64,000 bases of DNA from Gorsachius magnificus (Eukaryota > Chordata > Aves > Pelecaniformes > Ardeidae): the NCBI GenBank assembly GCA_034008185.1, contig CM067081.1, positions 992,001-1,056,000 of the forward strand, given 5' to 3'. A model generated the notes under the pieces. The model worked only from the letters and a program-made list of their open reading frames with translations. It did no database searches and was not told the origin of the DNA. Below, one piece after another: positions 22,236 through 37,319 of this stretch (position 1 is the first letter of the stretch; the number at the start of each line of letters is the position of its first letter). The translations under genes were made by a program, and so were the position numbers.

Positions 22236-24560
22236 CACGCAGGCATCAGCACCGGTGGGGAGGTGGGTTGGGGGCAGCTGGCGCTGGGGGGGGTTTGACG
22301 TTCGGTGTTTTCTGGAGGGGAGGAATTTCTCGCGCCGGATCTGGCAGCGCGGCATCGTCCTCCCAGCCTGCGATGGGCACCGCGGCCGACCTTGGCTTTT
22401 TGGAGCCGAGCTGGACATTTTGCGGGGAGGTGATGGCAGCAAGCCCGGCCTGTGGCCAGGTCGGGGGGGCTCTGGCCCCCCCGGGGGGGTCGCTGCGGGG
22501 CAATGGCATCCCTGGCAGTGCAGGGAGGAGAGGGGCGAATTCAGCGGAGTCTTCTCATCCATCCCACCCTGCCGGGGTGATACTGGGGAGGGGCTGAACC
22601 TGGGTGTCGGCTGAGCCCCCCCTAGCATCCACAGCCAGAGGAAGGCTCATCCCTCACATGGGCTCCAGGGCCGAGGAGCCAAACCAGTGCCGGGCGACCC
22701 TCCAGGACCTGGGAACCCGGCTGGGATCTGGAGCTGCTGGATTTTTGCAGCCGGATCCGGTCACATCCCTCCCCTGGCTGCCCCGTGGGCACGGAGGAGA
22801 GGGTACTGGGGACCAGCCACGGGCGGGGGGGGGACGCCTGGGGAGGGAGATGCTGGGGGGCTGCAGTGGGGAGCAGATGGGGAGCAGGGCTGGTTCCTGA
22901 GACTCCCTGTTCTTGGCGCAGGAGAGGGGATCGCTGCTCCCCCCCCGGCTCCATCGGGATGCTGCCAAAGCCAGAAGCAAAGCCTCCCTGGCAGCTGGGT
23001 GGCAGCCAGAGCGGGGAGTTTCTCCCTGCTTTTTGGCTCGGGCAGGTCCCCGTGGGCACATCCCCATGTGCTGGGCAGACTGGTGCCTGCGGCTCTGGTG
23101 GGCGCATGGTGCCTGGCACCTTTGGGTGCCCTGGGCATGGTTTTGAGACCGGCCATAGACAAGGGGGCTGGAGACCGGGACCCCCGGCTGGGTACTGACC
23201 CATTAAACACCAGCGCTGTAAACCTTCCCCCACGGGGAACCATTTTGTGGTGGCTTTGGGCTTCCCCTGGCCGTGCCTCAGTTTCCCCATCTGAGTAGTG
23301 AGACCCCTGCGATTCCCAGACCCCCTCGGTGGCGGCTGAGAGCTGGATCCCGTAACCGAACCCTCTTATACATGGAAAATAAAAGCGGTCCCTGTGCACA
23401 GCGAGCAAACCCCTGAGAGACGCCAGCCCCCGGGGCGCCCCAGCCCTGCCAGGGAGCGCTGCCCCGGCTTGAATTCCTCCCCAGCTCCAGATGGCCGGGA
23501 ATTCAATTTTCCCAGATCCCATCAGGGGCTGATAAATGAGCTCCCTAATCACCGCGCAGATCCCATTAGCGCTGCCCGCGCTGGGAGGGGATGCGGGAAC
23601 GCCGCATCTCCCCTTCCCACCCCACTGCCCCAAGTCCCCCCCCCCATAGGACCCGGCTGTCCCCATCCCCCCCCCGCCCCAGCCCCTCTCCGGCCGCATC
23701 CCTGCAGTGCCTGGAGAGGAGGCTTTGCCACGATGCTCCCGAGCAGAGCCAGGCCGGGAGAGCCTCGGCACAGCCAGAAAACATCGAGGAAAATCCTTAA
23801 AACCCAGCCAGGAGGTGCTGGTGGCCGGCGGGGACAGGAAGGGGACCGTGTGCCAGGGAAAGCCTTCCAGGAACGCCGCGTCCCGGGGATGCGCGTGGTG
23901 CCAGCTCCCCGCCGGCGCTGCCCACAGCCGGGGCCCTGCGGCAGTGATGCTGGGCCCCATGCCCGGCTCTGCCGCCGGTGCCAGCGCCGAAGGGTCGGCA
24001 CCAGCATCCCGGCAGCCGGGGCCGGGGGGGGGCCCAAATGGGGCGAGGGTACCAGGGATGCTCCTGATGATGGAGCGCTTTCCCTCCGGCTGCCGCGGGA
24101 GGGGAGAGGGCTCCGGGGCTGCAGCCGTGGCATGGGGAGGGCGTGCGGTGCCCGTGGGACGAGAGGAGGATTTTAGGGACTGGCGTGGCTTCACCCTCTT
24201 TCTGCCCAGCTGGGCCCCAGCCCTGGCAAGGGGCTGGCATCACCTGCCAGGATGCGGCGCTGCTCTGGACCATTTTCTGCCCTGAGCTCTGGGTTTGCAG
24301 GATGGAAGCCCCCAGCCCACCCATGGGATCAACCCCTGGGTCCGGGCACCCCCCTGGCCCCGTGTACCCCACAGTGGGGCCCGTCCCCGCCTGCCCCCAT
24401 CCTCCGCCACCTTATTTATCGGCACCGCAGCCTTGCAGGGCGGGCAGCTCTGCGCCGGGAACAGAAGGGCAGAGGGGTTAAGTCCCTTCCCAGGGACACC
24501 AGGGTGTCACAGCAGTGCTGCTGTGCCCCCGAAACGGGCTGGGGGGGTCCATGTGCCCCT
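22236..24560. other. GC-rich non-coding DNA with one AT-richer island
   Basis: No exon recognised. The block at about 23,335-23,580 is AT-richer, with TTATACATGGAAAATAAAAG, GGGAATTCAATTTTCCC and GCTGATAAATGAGCTCCC. It is another candidate non-coding element. CCGTGCCTCAGTTTCCCC near 23,271 recurs at several other places (for example 20,697 and 27,495), so it is probably part of a dispersed repeat. Confidence 0.35.
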
Positions 24561-24564
24561 CCCT

Positions 24565-25300
24565 GCCATGGGACATGGGTTAGGGACAGGTGACGGGAGG
24601 CTGAGAGGGGTCCCTGTCCCCCTCCCCACCACGGGATGTGGGTTAGGGACCAGTGACAGGGGGCTGAGAGGGGTCCCTGTCCCCCTCCCCACCAGGGACA
24701 TGGGTTAGGGACAAGTGACAGGAGGCTGAGAGGAGTCCCTGTCCCCCTCCCCGTCATGGGACATGGGTTAGGGACAAGTGACAGGGGGCTGAGAGGGGTC
24801 CCTGTCCCCCTCACAACCACGGGATGTGGGTTAGGGACCAGTGCCATGGGGCTGAGAGGGGTCCCTGTCCCCCTCCCCACCACGAGATGTGGGTTAGGGA
24901 CAAGTGACAGGGGGCTGAGAGGGGTCCCTGTCCCCCTCCCCACCACAGGACGTGGGTTAGGGACAAGTGCCATGGGGCTGAGAGGGGTCCCTGTCCCCCT
25001 CCCCACCACGAGATGTGGGTTAGGGACCAGTGCCATGGGGCTGAGAGGGGTCCCTGTCCCCCTCCCTGCAGAGATGGGTTAGGGACCAGTGCCATGGGGC
25101 TGAGAGGGGTCCCTGTCCCCCTCCCCGTCATGGGACATGGGTTAGGGACAAGAGACAGGGGGCTGAGAGGGGTCCCTGTCCCCCTCCCCACCACGGGACG
25201 TGGGTTAGGGACAAGAGACAGGGGCTGAGAGGGGTCCCTGACCCCCTCCCCACCACGGGAGTGGGTTAGGGACAAGTGCCATGGGGCTGAGAGGGGTGCG
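24565..25300. repeat. Minisatellite, about 62 bp unit containing GGGTTAGGGAC
   Basis: About twelve copies of a unit with GTGGGTTAGGGACAAGTG, GGGGCTGAGAGGGGTCC and CTGTCCCCCTCCCC modules. GACAGG and CCATGG variants alternate, which suggests dimeric expansion. Each copy carries one telomere-like GGGTTAGGG. Confidence 0.95.
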
Positions 25301-25479
25301 GGCAGCGTGTCCGGCAGCAGCCGCCCTGCCCTGGCTGCAAGGTGCATGGGGGTCCCCGGGGGGCAGCGATCCCCGGGGGCAGGGGTCCCCGCCATTTATC
25401 TGCTCCTCGCCATTCGTTTCCCACCAAAATAACGACTTCCTTCCCTTCCCGGTGGGAGAGACCCCAGGCCCTTTCCAGC

Positions 25480-25535
25480 TCCGCTCTTGCTCTTTATCAA
25501 CAATTAATTAGCAGCAAATCGTTTGGCCAGCCCTG
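25480..25535. promoter_or_regulatory. Short AT-rich island
   Basis: Contains CTTTATCAACAATTAATTAG then CAGCAAATCG. Compact GATA- and homeodomain-like motifs in GC-rich DNA. Confidence 0.25.
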
Positions 25536-25825
25536 CTGTTCCAAGAAGGCCGCGATGTTCTTGGGGACGGGAAATCCTTGAGGAGGACGGCTGCGGTCCC
25601 GGCCGTTTGTCCTGCCCGACAAAGGGACATCAACAGGAAGCGACCTTGACTCCGACCCCGGTCCGTCAGCCCCGGCAGGCAAGGCTGAGATGCGGGGGGA
25701 CGACCTGGGGAGCATCCCCGAAGGTCTCGGGGGATGAGGGAGGTTGGAAAATGTGCTTGGAAAATGTAAAAACCCAGCTCAGAGACTGTGGTGTCCCCAG
25801 GGAGCGTGGGTCTGGTCCCAGCCCG

Positions 25826-26380
25826 TGCAAATGGCCCCGTGCAAATGGCCCCGTGCAAAGGCCCCGTGCAAAAGGCCCGTGCAAAAGCCCCGTGCAAATG
25901 GCCCCGTGCAAACCCGTGCAAATGGCCCCGTGCAAACAGGTCGTGCAAAAGCCCTGTGCAAATGGCCCCGTGCAAACAGGTCCATGCAAAAGCCCTGTGC
26001 AAAGGGCACTGTGCAAACAGGCCCGTGCAAAAGCCCTGTGCAAATGGCGCCGTTGCAAACAGGTCTGTGCAAAAGCCCTGTGCAAATGGCCCCGTGCAAA
26101 CAGGTCCATGCAAAAGCCCTGTGCAAATGGCCCCGTGCAAACAGGCCCTGCAAAGGCCCTGTGCAAAGCCCCGTGCAAACGCCCGTGCAAGCCCCTGCAA
26201 AAGGTCCATGCAAAAGCCCTGTGCAAATGGCCCCGTGCAAATGGCCCGCATGCAATGGCCCTGCAAACGCCAAATTCCAAACCCCCATGCAAATGCCCGT
26301 GCAAACCATCTGGTGCAAATGCCCCGTGCAAGGGGCCTTGGGCAGCTTGCCCCATGAAGACCACCCTTTGCAAATGCCCT
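25826..26380. repeat. Minisatellite of TGCAAA units (CCCCGTGCAAATGG)
   Basis: About forty copies of a 13-20 bp unit around CCCGTGCAAATGGC, CCCGTGCAAACAGG and CCCTGTGCAAAAGC. At about 26,286 one copy contains a perfect ATGCAAAT octamer. All frames are open, which yields spurious lysine/alanine/proline-rich proteins. Confidence 0.95.
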
Positions 26381-26474
26381 GGGATGCCCACCCTGCGCTA
26401 ACCGCTGCGGCTTGCGAGCCCGCCGTGTGCCTGCCGGGGCAATGCCGTGCCAGCCGCCGTGCCAGCCGCCGCTC

Positions 26475-26640
26475 TCCGCCGGCCTCAGCTGTGATTACAT
26501 TGCAGCCTCGTCGACTGGGACTCGCTAATAGACCAAGAGCACCTGAAAGACTTTTAAAATGCTATTTAAGGCGAAGCAAAGAGCTCACGCTGGTGCAGTT
26601 CGGCAGCTCTGCTGGGTGGTGTTTAAGGCTGCGGTTAAGC
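26475..26640. promoter_or_regulatory. AT-richer island, candidate conserved non-coding element
   Basis: Contains GCTGTGATTACATTGCAGCC, CTCGCTAATAGACC, GACTTTTAAAATGCTATTTA and GGTTAAGCGC. Balanced composition, with no open frame bounded by splice signals. Confidence 0.3.
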
Positions 26641-27019
26641 GCGGCGGGCTGAAGCGAGGCCGATGCACGGGTGAGGAGGAGGAGGAGGGATGCGCTGAGC
26701 TCCGGGGTCCATGCGGGGCTCAGCACAGCCCTTCCCATCCAGCCCCGGCGCCGCCCCGAGCAGGTCCTGCAGGGCTGCGACCCTGCGCATCTGGGGAAAC
26801 TGAGGCAGGCGTGGGCACGCTGGGCTCCTGGTGTGCTTTTTGTTTTTATTTTGGGGTGGCTGATGCCCCAGGTTGGCATCCTCCGGCCTTGGGAAGCCTC
26901 AGCCCAGCATTGCTGGCTGCCGGGGTGGCTCCGTGCCCGCAGGGCCCAGCTCCTCATCTCTGCGGCAGCAGGACCCTGGGGAGGGCAGAGAGAGCCCAGA
27001 AGTGGTTCCTTCCCGTTGG

Positions 27020-27125
27020 CGCTCATTATCCCCCGTAAAAGATGAGGTAATTAAGGAGCTACCCCGGGTTACAGGTTGTTGCTGCCTGATTAGATTAAAG
27101 CAATGTAATTTGGGACCGAAAGCAG
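27020..27125. promoter_or_regulatory. AT-richer island with TAATTA and GATTAGATTA motifs
   Basis: Contains CTCATTATCCCCCG, GAGGTAATTAAGGAGC, CTGATTAGATTAAAGC and GCAATGTAATTTGG. Candidate regulatory element. Confidence 0.3.
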
Positions 27126-28915
27126 CGCTCTGATCCGGGATGGGCAGGCTCCGGAGGGATGGATGTCTTCCTGGCCAGGGTCGGGTGGAGCTGCCGGCTC
27201 TTCTCCGTCTCCCTGTCCGTCCATCCGTCCATTGCTCCATCCTCTGCTGCCCCGGACCTTGCCCCAGGGATGCTGCCAGGGGGTACCAGGGACGCAGCCT
27301 CCATATCCCCACCATGACGGAGAGGATTCCCAGAGGGAATCGTGGCCCTGGGGCTGGGGGAAGGATCCTGGAGCAGCGTGGGGACAGGGTGACAGGGACA
27401 TCGGCAGCGTCACAGCCCAATGGCAGAGCTGGTGCCAGCAGAGCCCCTGCCCACCCTGGGACCTGCTGCCTTCAGGAGTCGCTTCCCTGCTCCGTGCCTC
27501 AGTTTCCCCACCTGCAGCGCAGTGTTTTGGCCCGGCGCTGCTCTCTGCCTGCACCCAGCTCCTGCCTGGCCCTGCCTGCTCGCTGGCACACAGCCGCAGC
27601 TCCGCTATATTTAACCGCTGCGGCCGGAGCACGGGGCTGTGCGGCTGGGGGGGGGCGGCGGGGAGCAGCCCCCCAGGGAGGGGAGCAGGGCTGGGGGGCT
27701 CGGCATTGCCGGAGGCGAGGGGGCGGTGGGAGAGGAGGATGAATCACGGCGCGGGGATATTTTTAACACCGCCAGATTGCTCAGCAAATGCTTGGGCAGG
27801 GGGCGCGGGGCTGGGTGTTTGCTTGCAGCCGCCGGCTGCTGGGGCTCAGCTTGGGGGGGTGTCTTGCGGGCGGGGGGGGGGGGGCTGGAGCTCACCTGCC
27901 CCCGGGACCCCAGGGTGCGAGCATACCCTGCTGCCACGCATTGGAGAGGTGGCAAAGGCAGGGACGCCTGTCCCCATGCCCTGGGAGGCACCCTTGGGGT
28001 GGGGGCATGGGGGGGGTCCTGGACCAGCATTTTCCTCTGTAAAGAGGAGGCGGGAGGGGAGAACGTGCCCTGGGGGGGGAAATGTGGCACGGGAGAGGCT
28101 CCGGGTTGCCCTGCTGGCGGGCACCTTTGGGTTTGGGGGGCAGGCAGGGAGCCCCTGGGGTGGCCCCACTCGGGGAGGGTGACCCCAGCACCCGGCTGTC
28201 CCCGGGCTGGGGACATGGGGACGGGCGCAGGGCTGTGCCGGGGGAGGCAGGCTGCCTCCCAGATGGCAGCGAGCGGCGGCAGGAATACAAATGGGATTTG
28301 CTTTTTGCCTGTCAGGCGGGAGAGCGTAACGAAATCCAGAGGCTGGCGGCTGCGGCTCAGCCTAGCCGAGCTAAAAATGCATCCCATGGGATGAAGGCAA
28401 GGGGGGGGGGGGGAAGGAGCCGAGCCCCCAGCCCCGGCTCTGCGGGACCACGCTGGGGCCACCACCCCACGGGGCTGGCAGTCGGGGCCCCCCCCCCGGG
28501 TGGGCGCTCCTCGCTCCTCGCTGCCCGCCCCCCCTCTGCAAAAACCAACGGGGGGGGGGGGGGGGTGCCGGCCCACTGGGGCCTGACGGCTGCGCGCGCA
28601 CCCTCACCCCACTGCTGCCGGGGGGGGCGCTTAGGGCAGGGATAAAGGGGCGTGGGGGGGTTTTCCTCACCCCAGACCCCCCCCCTCGCTGCACGCCACG
28701 CTCTCGAGCATCCCCCATCCCTTCGCATCCCGAGCCGGCGGCTTGGCAAACGCTGCCCGTGGGACAGGGGCACCGGGGTGTGTGGGGGGACACACGCGAC
28801 GCCCGTGGCCACGGAGATCGGCGTACTCAGCAGCTCGGAGGCTCTGATTTGATTTGGGTGCCGGGGCTCGGGGAGTGAAGCCGTGCAGACGGAGCAACGT
28901 CCAGCCTCATCCCGC
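27126..28915. other. GC-rich non-coding DNA
   Basis: No gene recognised. A TATATTTAACCGC patch (about 27,606) and GGGATATTTTTAACACC (about 27,756) are small AT-rich breaks. CTCCGTGCCTCAGTTTCCCC near 27,491 belongs to a motif repeated elsewhere in the window. Poly-G runs occur at 28,400 and 28,550. Confidence 0.4.
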
Positions 28916-28919
28916 AGGC

Positions 28920-29180
28920 CATCACTCACGCCGGGGCTAATGCACTAATCCACTTAGAGAATTAATTGGGATCATTTCCCTCGCGTTCCCAGGTGGATAA
29001 AGTCCTGCAGGGAGGGGGGGGGGGACGGGACAGGAGCCGGGCTCCGAGTGCTCGCGGGGAGACGGACGCCTCCGAGCTTGAAGGGTCGCGTCGGTCAAAT
29101 AATTTCCTTGTGGCTTTTAGGGCAAAGCCGGGCTGGGAGCTCGGCTGGGAGCTGATTCATTTCCTTGAGCTCCCCTGGCC
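28920..29180. promoter_or_regulatory. AT-richer island, candidate conserved non-coding element
   Basis: Contains GGGGCTAATGCACTAATCC, AGAGAATTAATTGGGATC, GGTGGATAAAGTCC, CAAATAATTTCC and CTGATTCATTTCC. No coding signal. A run of about 26 C follows at 29,205-29,230. Confidence 0.3.
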
Positions 29181-30004
29181 CCGCGGGGAAGGACACAGCA
29201 CGCTCCCCCCCCCCCCCCCCCCCCCCCCCCGGGTCCGCACCCTCCGGGAGCAGGATGCCCCAGGCATCCGCCCCTTTCCCCCCCTTGGGACCCCCGAGGG
29301 GGCTGAGCACCCAGCGGGTGCCTCGCTGCACTGGATCCGGCCTCTGCCCGCTCTGGGGGGGCTCCTCCTCACCCTGGGGGGGGGGGTTCTGGGCAGGGGA
29401 GCATCACCCTGAGCTCCCCCGTGGGGGAAAATCCATCTCCGGCTGTCGCCCAGGAGCCAGGCCAGGGGAACGGGTGGGAGCCCTGAGGTGTGGGAGCCAG
29501 CGAGTGCAGGTGCCGGGGGGGATGCGGGACCCCCCCCGTCTCCCTCCCTCCCCGTGGCAGGCGTGAGAGGAGCCTTTCCGGAGAGGAAGCCAGCCAGGAA
29601 GGGATTTCTCTATTCCATAAACATCCAGAGGGGCCCGGGGGGGGGCCAGGGGGGCTGAACCCAGCTGCTGCAGCTGGCGGGGATGAGCGGGCCATCCCTC
29701 CCCCAAAAAAGCCACGGATTTGCTGCCGGTGAATTCCCTCCACTGGAAAAGGTGCTTTTCCGTGCTCCCAGGGGCCATCAGAGCCCGGGATGAGTCGGGG
29801 GGCTGTGCTGGGGGTCCCCACCCTTGCACGGCCGGGGATGGGATGCTGCCACCACTGTCCGAAAGGGAAAAGGGGGGGAAAATTAGGGGGAAAATAGGGT
29901 GCTATTTTCCACCGGGAGGAGAGTGGCCGGCGGGGTGGCCGGCAGGGCGGTGGCGAACTCTGGCTTTGCCGAAGCTGTGGGGTTTTGCGGCGCGCGGGGC
30001 CGCG

Positions 30005-30115
30005 CTGTGCCCTGGCTCGCGTTGGAGCAAAGACAAATTGCTTACTCTAATGAGATTAATGGCTTCATTAATCACCCGGTGGCTTGGATGGGAAATATGG
30101 AGGCAGCTCCGGCTC
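30005..30115. promoter_or_regulatory. AT-richer island with ATTAAT repeats
   Basis: Contains CAAAGACAAATTGC, CTAATGAGATTAATGGC, TTCATTAATCACCC and GGGAAATATGG. High homeodomain-like motif density within about 100 bp. Confidence 0.35.
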
Positions 30116-30337
30116 CGAGCGTTGCGCCGCGCCGGGGGATGCTGGCGTGCCAGCCGAGCGGGAGCCGGCAAAATCCCCGCCGGCACCGCAGTCCCGGGGG
30201 GCATCCAGGGGGGTGGCGATGGGACGTGGCAGGCGGAGGGAGCAAGTCCCCCGTCCCCATCCTCTCAGGCCAGAGCAAAGGTGACGCCGGTCCCAGGTTG
30301 GTGGTCCCGCGGGGCCACGGCTGCTGGCGGCACCACA

Positions 30338-30420
30338 GGGATGGGGACAGGGATAGGGACAGGGATGGGGACAGGGATGGGGATGGGGACAGGGACGGGG
30401 ATGGGGACAAGGACAGGGCG
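30338..30420. repeat. Tandem repeat, 6-12 bp unit (GGGACAGGGATG)
   Basis: About ten GGGACAGGGAT/GGGGATGGGGACA units in a short array. Confidence 0.9.
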
Positions 30421-31194
30421 CTGCTCCCCTCCTCCAGCCCGCTCGGCAGGAGCAGCACACTCAGCCCCTGGGGTTGTCGGTGATGCCCAGCGCCGTGCCC
30501 CGTCCCATGCCCCCTGGGGCTGGATGGGTACCGGGAGCTGCTGGCTGTCCCCGCTCCCCGGGCTGGCCCCCCCCCCCCAGCGCCTGTCTCTGGGCATCCC
30601 ATTCCCATGCAGTGTTTTCCTAGGGAGCTGCTCAGCACGGAGGCCTCGGGATGAGGGTGCCTGGCTCTGCTCCCCCAGCTGGGCAATGCTGCGCTCCCCG
30701 CTTCCCCCCCCCCCGCCCCACTTCATTAATTAACCCTCCATCCCCCCCGGGCAGTGTTGTTGCCGCTCTGCCATCCGGGGAAGCCGGGATGCCGGGCAGG
30801 CACTGGCAGCGGCGGATGGGGAAGCCTCTCCCGGGAAGGGCTTTGGTCCCCTGTCCCGATGGGTGCAGCCTGGTGGCTCCCGGTGACATCCCCGGTGACA
30901 GTGATGGGGTGGCCGATGGCTTTGTTTCCCCGCCAAACGCCGGAGCATCCTGCTGCACCAGGGGTGCCTGTGCCAGCACGGCCTCATCCGAACATCCCGG
31001 CCCAGACAAGCGTCCGCGGGAAAGGATCCAGAGACACCCCCCCACCCCAACTGCAGCCCCCAAACTGGGCTGGTGGCTGGCTGGGGCCCGTGGCGCAGAG
31101 TGCCAGGTGTGGGACATGGGGGACCCCGTCCCCTCGCTGCCACCCGCAGCGTCCCAAAGGATGGCAGAGCCAGCTCGGCTCAGCCACACACGTG

Positions 31195-31240
31195 CCCACC
31201 TTCAGGAGGCTAATTAGCCCCTTAATTAGCTCCCTGGTCA
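31195..31240. promoter_or_regulatory. Short AT-rich island with two TAATTAG sites
   Basis: GAGGCTAATTAGCCCC is followed at once by TTAATTAGCTCCC. These are tandem palindromic homeodomain-type sites. Confidence 0.25.
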
Positions 31241-31514
31241 CCCCGAGATGCCTCAGGTCACCCTGCACCAGGGTCACCCCGAGATGCTGGTGGGGTGGGG
31301 GACACCCCAATCCCATCCATGTGTGTGTGTGTCCCCCCCCAGTTTGCCCCGGCGAAGGCAGGGACCTGGCACATCACCGCATCCCGCTGGCGGAGGGACC
31401 CCTTCCCTGCCGGGAGGAGGAATTGGGGGGGGGGATATGGGGAAAGCTGTGCCCCCCCCGTGTGCCTGGTGTGGCTCTGCACCCTCGCAGCGCCCCGGGA
31501 ACTCGCGGCTTCAG

Positions 31515-31625
31515 CTCCCAAGCGGGGTCATTAAATAAAAGCCGTAAACAGAGCTGACAGCGGGGCCCCAGGCGGGCCGAGGCCAGCGGGAATACTATTT
31601 ATGGCAATAAATGGGATGTGGCCGG
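31515..31625. promoter_or_regulatory. AT-richer island with AATAAA-like motifs
   Basis: Contains GGTCATTAAATAAAAGCCG, GTAAACAGAGC and AATACTATTTATGGCAATAA. It could be a non-coding element. The AATAAA copies could also be poly(A) signals, but no gene ends here that I can identify. Confidence 0.3.
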
Positions 31626-31767
31626 GGTGGCGGGCCCAGCGGAGCAGGGCCGCATCCTGGCAGCAAAAGGGTGCGGAGCCCCGGCCCCGGCTCTGCAGCA
31701 TCCCCGGGGCTGAGCGACGTGGGGCGAGGGGCAGCTGGCAAATCCTGCTGGGCTGGGGGAGCTGGGG

Positions 31768-32246
31768 GGGAGCGGGATGAGCGGGAGGAGTGGGATGAGC
31801 GGGAGGAGTGGGACGAGGGGACATGGGATGAGTGGGATGAATGGGATGAGCAGGATGAGCAGACAAGTGGGATGAGCGGATGAATGGGATGAGCAGGATG
31901 AGCAGGACAAATGGGATGAGCGGGATGAACGGGATGAGTGGGATGAATGGGATGAGCAGGATGAGCGAGACAAGTGGGATGAGCAGGACAATCAGGATGA
32001 GTGGGATGAATGGGATGAGCAGGATGAGCAAGACAAGTGGGATGAGCCGGACAAGTGGGATGAGTGACACAAGTGGGATGAATGGGACGAGCAGGATGAG
32101 CGGGATGAGCAGGACAAGTGGGATGAACAGGCCAAGCGGGATGAACAAGCCAAGCGGGATGAGCGGGATGAATGGGATGAGTGGGATGAGCAGGACAAGC
32201 GGGATGAACGGGACGAGTGGGATGAGTGGGATGCCCTTCCCAGGCC
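31768..32246. repeat. Minisatellite, 10 bp unit (GGGATGAGTG / GGGATGAGCA), cut by the gap
   Basis: About forty-five copies of a 10-bp GGATGAGNRG unit with GGGATGAATG, GGACAAGTG and GGATGAACGG variants. The array runs right up to the N gap, so its true length is unknown. Confidence 0.95.
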
Positions 32247-32746
32247 NNNNNNNNNNNNNNNNNNNNNNNNNNNNNNNNNNNNNNNNNNNNNNNNNNNNNN
32301 NNNNNNNNNNNNNNNNNNNNNNNNNNNNNNNNNNNNNNNNNNNNNNNNNNNNNNNNNNNNNNNNNNNNNNNNNNNNNNNNNNNNNNNNNNNNNNNNNNNN
32401 NNNNNNNNNNNNNNNNNNNNNNNNNNNNNNNNNNNNNNNNNNNNNNNNNNNNNNNNNNNNNNNNNNNNNNNNNNNNNNNNNNNNNNNNNNNNNNNNNNNN
32501 NNNNNNNNNNNNNNNNNNNNNNNNNNNNNNNNNNNNNNNNNNNNNNNNNNNNNNNNNNNNNNNNNNNNNNNNNNNNNNNNNNNNNNNNNNNNNNNNNNNN
32601 NNNNNNNNNNNNNNNNNNNNNNNNNNNNNNNNNNNNNNNNNNNNNNNNNNNNNNNNNNNNNNNNNNNNNNNNNNNNNNNNNNNNNNNNNNNNNNNNNNNN
32701 NNNNNNNNNNNNNNNNNNNNNNNNNNNNNNNNNNNNNNNNNNNNNN
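32247..32746. other. Assembly gap, exactly 500 N
   Basis: A run of exactly 500 N, which usually marks a scaffold join of unknown length. It separates minisatellite DNA (PDE2A side) from the ARRB1 exons. The ARRB1 exons for residues 1-118 and most of PDE2A are missing from the window and may lie here or elsewhere. Confidence 0.97.
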
Positions 32747-32899
32747 TTGGCGTTGGGGGCCGAGGGGGCTGTGCCCTGCCTGGCGGGGGGGGGTGGGGTG
32801 GGTGACAGCAGCAGGGTGACGCCGTGGGGTCTGTGGGGCACAAAGCGGGTTTGGGGGTGGGGGTCCCGTCCCCGCTCCCAACCCCGCGCTCCCCTTCAG

Positions 32900-37319
<4,420 letters not shown>

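Noticed and set aside
20541..22628. Open frames of 450-585 codons on both strands over the 42-bp repeat
   Set aside because: The unit length is divisible by three and lacks stops in most frames. The mirrored frames on the opposite strand show it is a repeat artefact.
31515..31625. 3' end of a gene marked by AATAAA motifs
   Set aside because: No coding exon lies upstream on either strand in a suitable position. The motifs fit the AT-rich island pattern.
18257..32246. Remaining PDE2A exons (GAF and catalytic domains)
   Set aside because: I looked for the conserved GAF and HD-type catalytic segments and saw none; the stretch appears intronic or misjoined.
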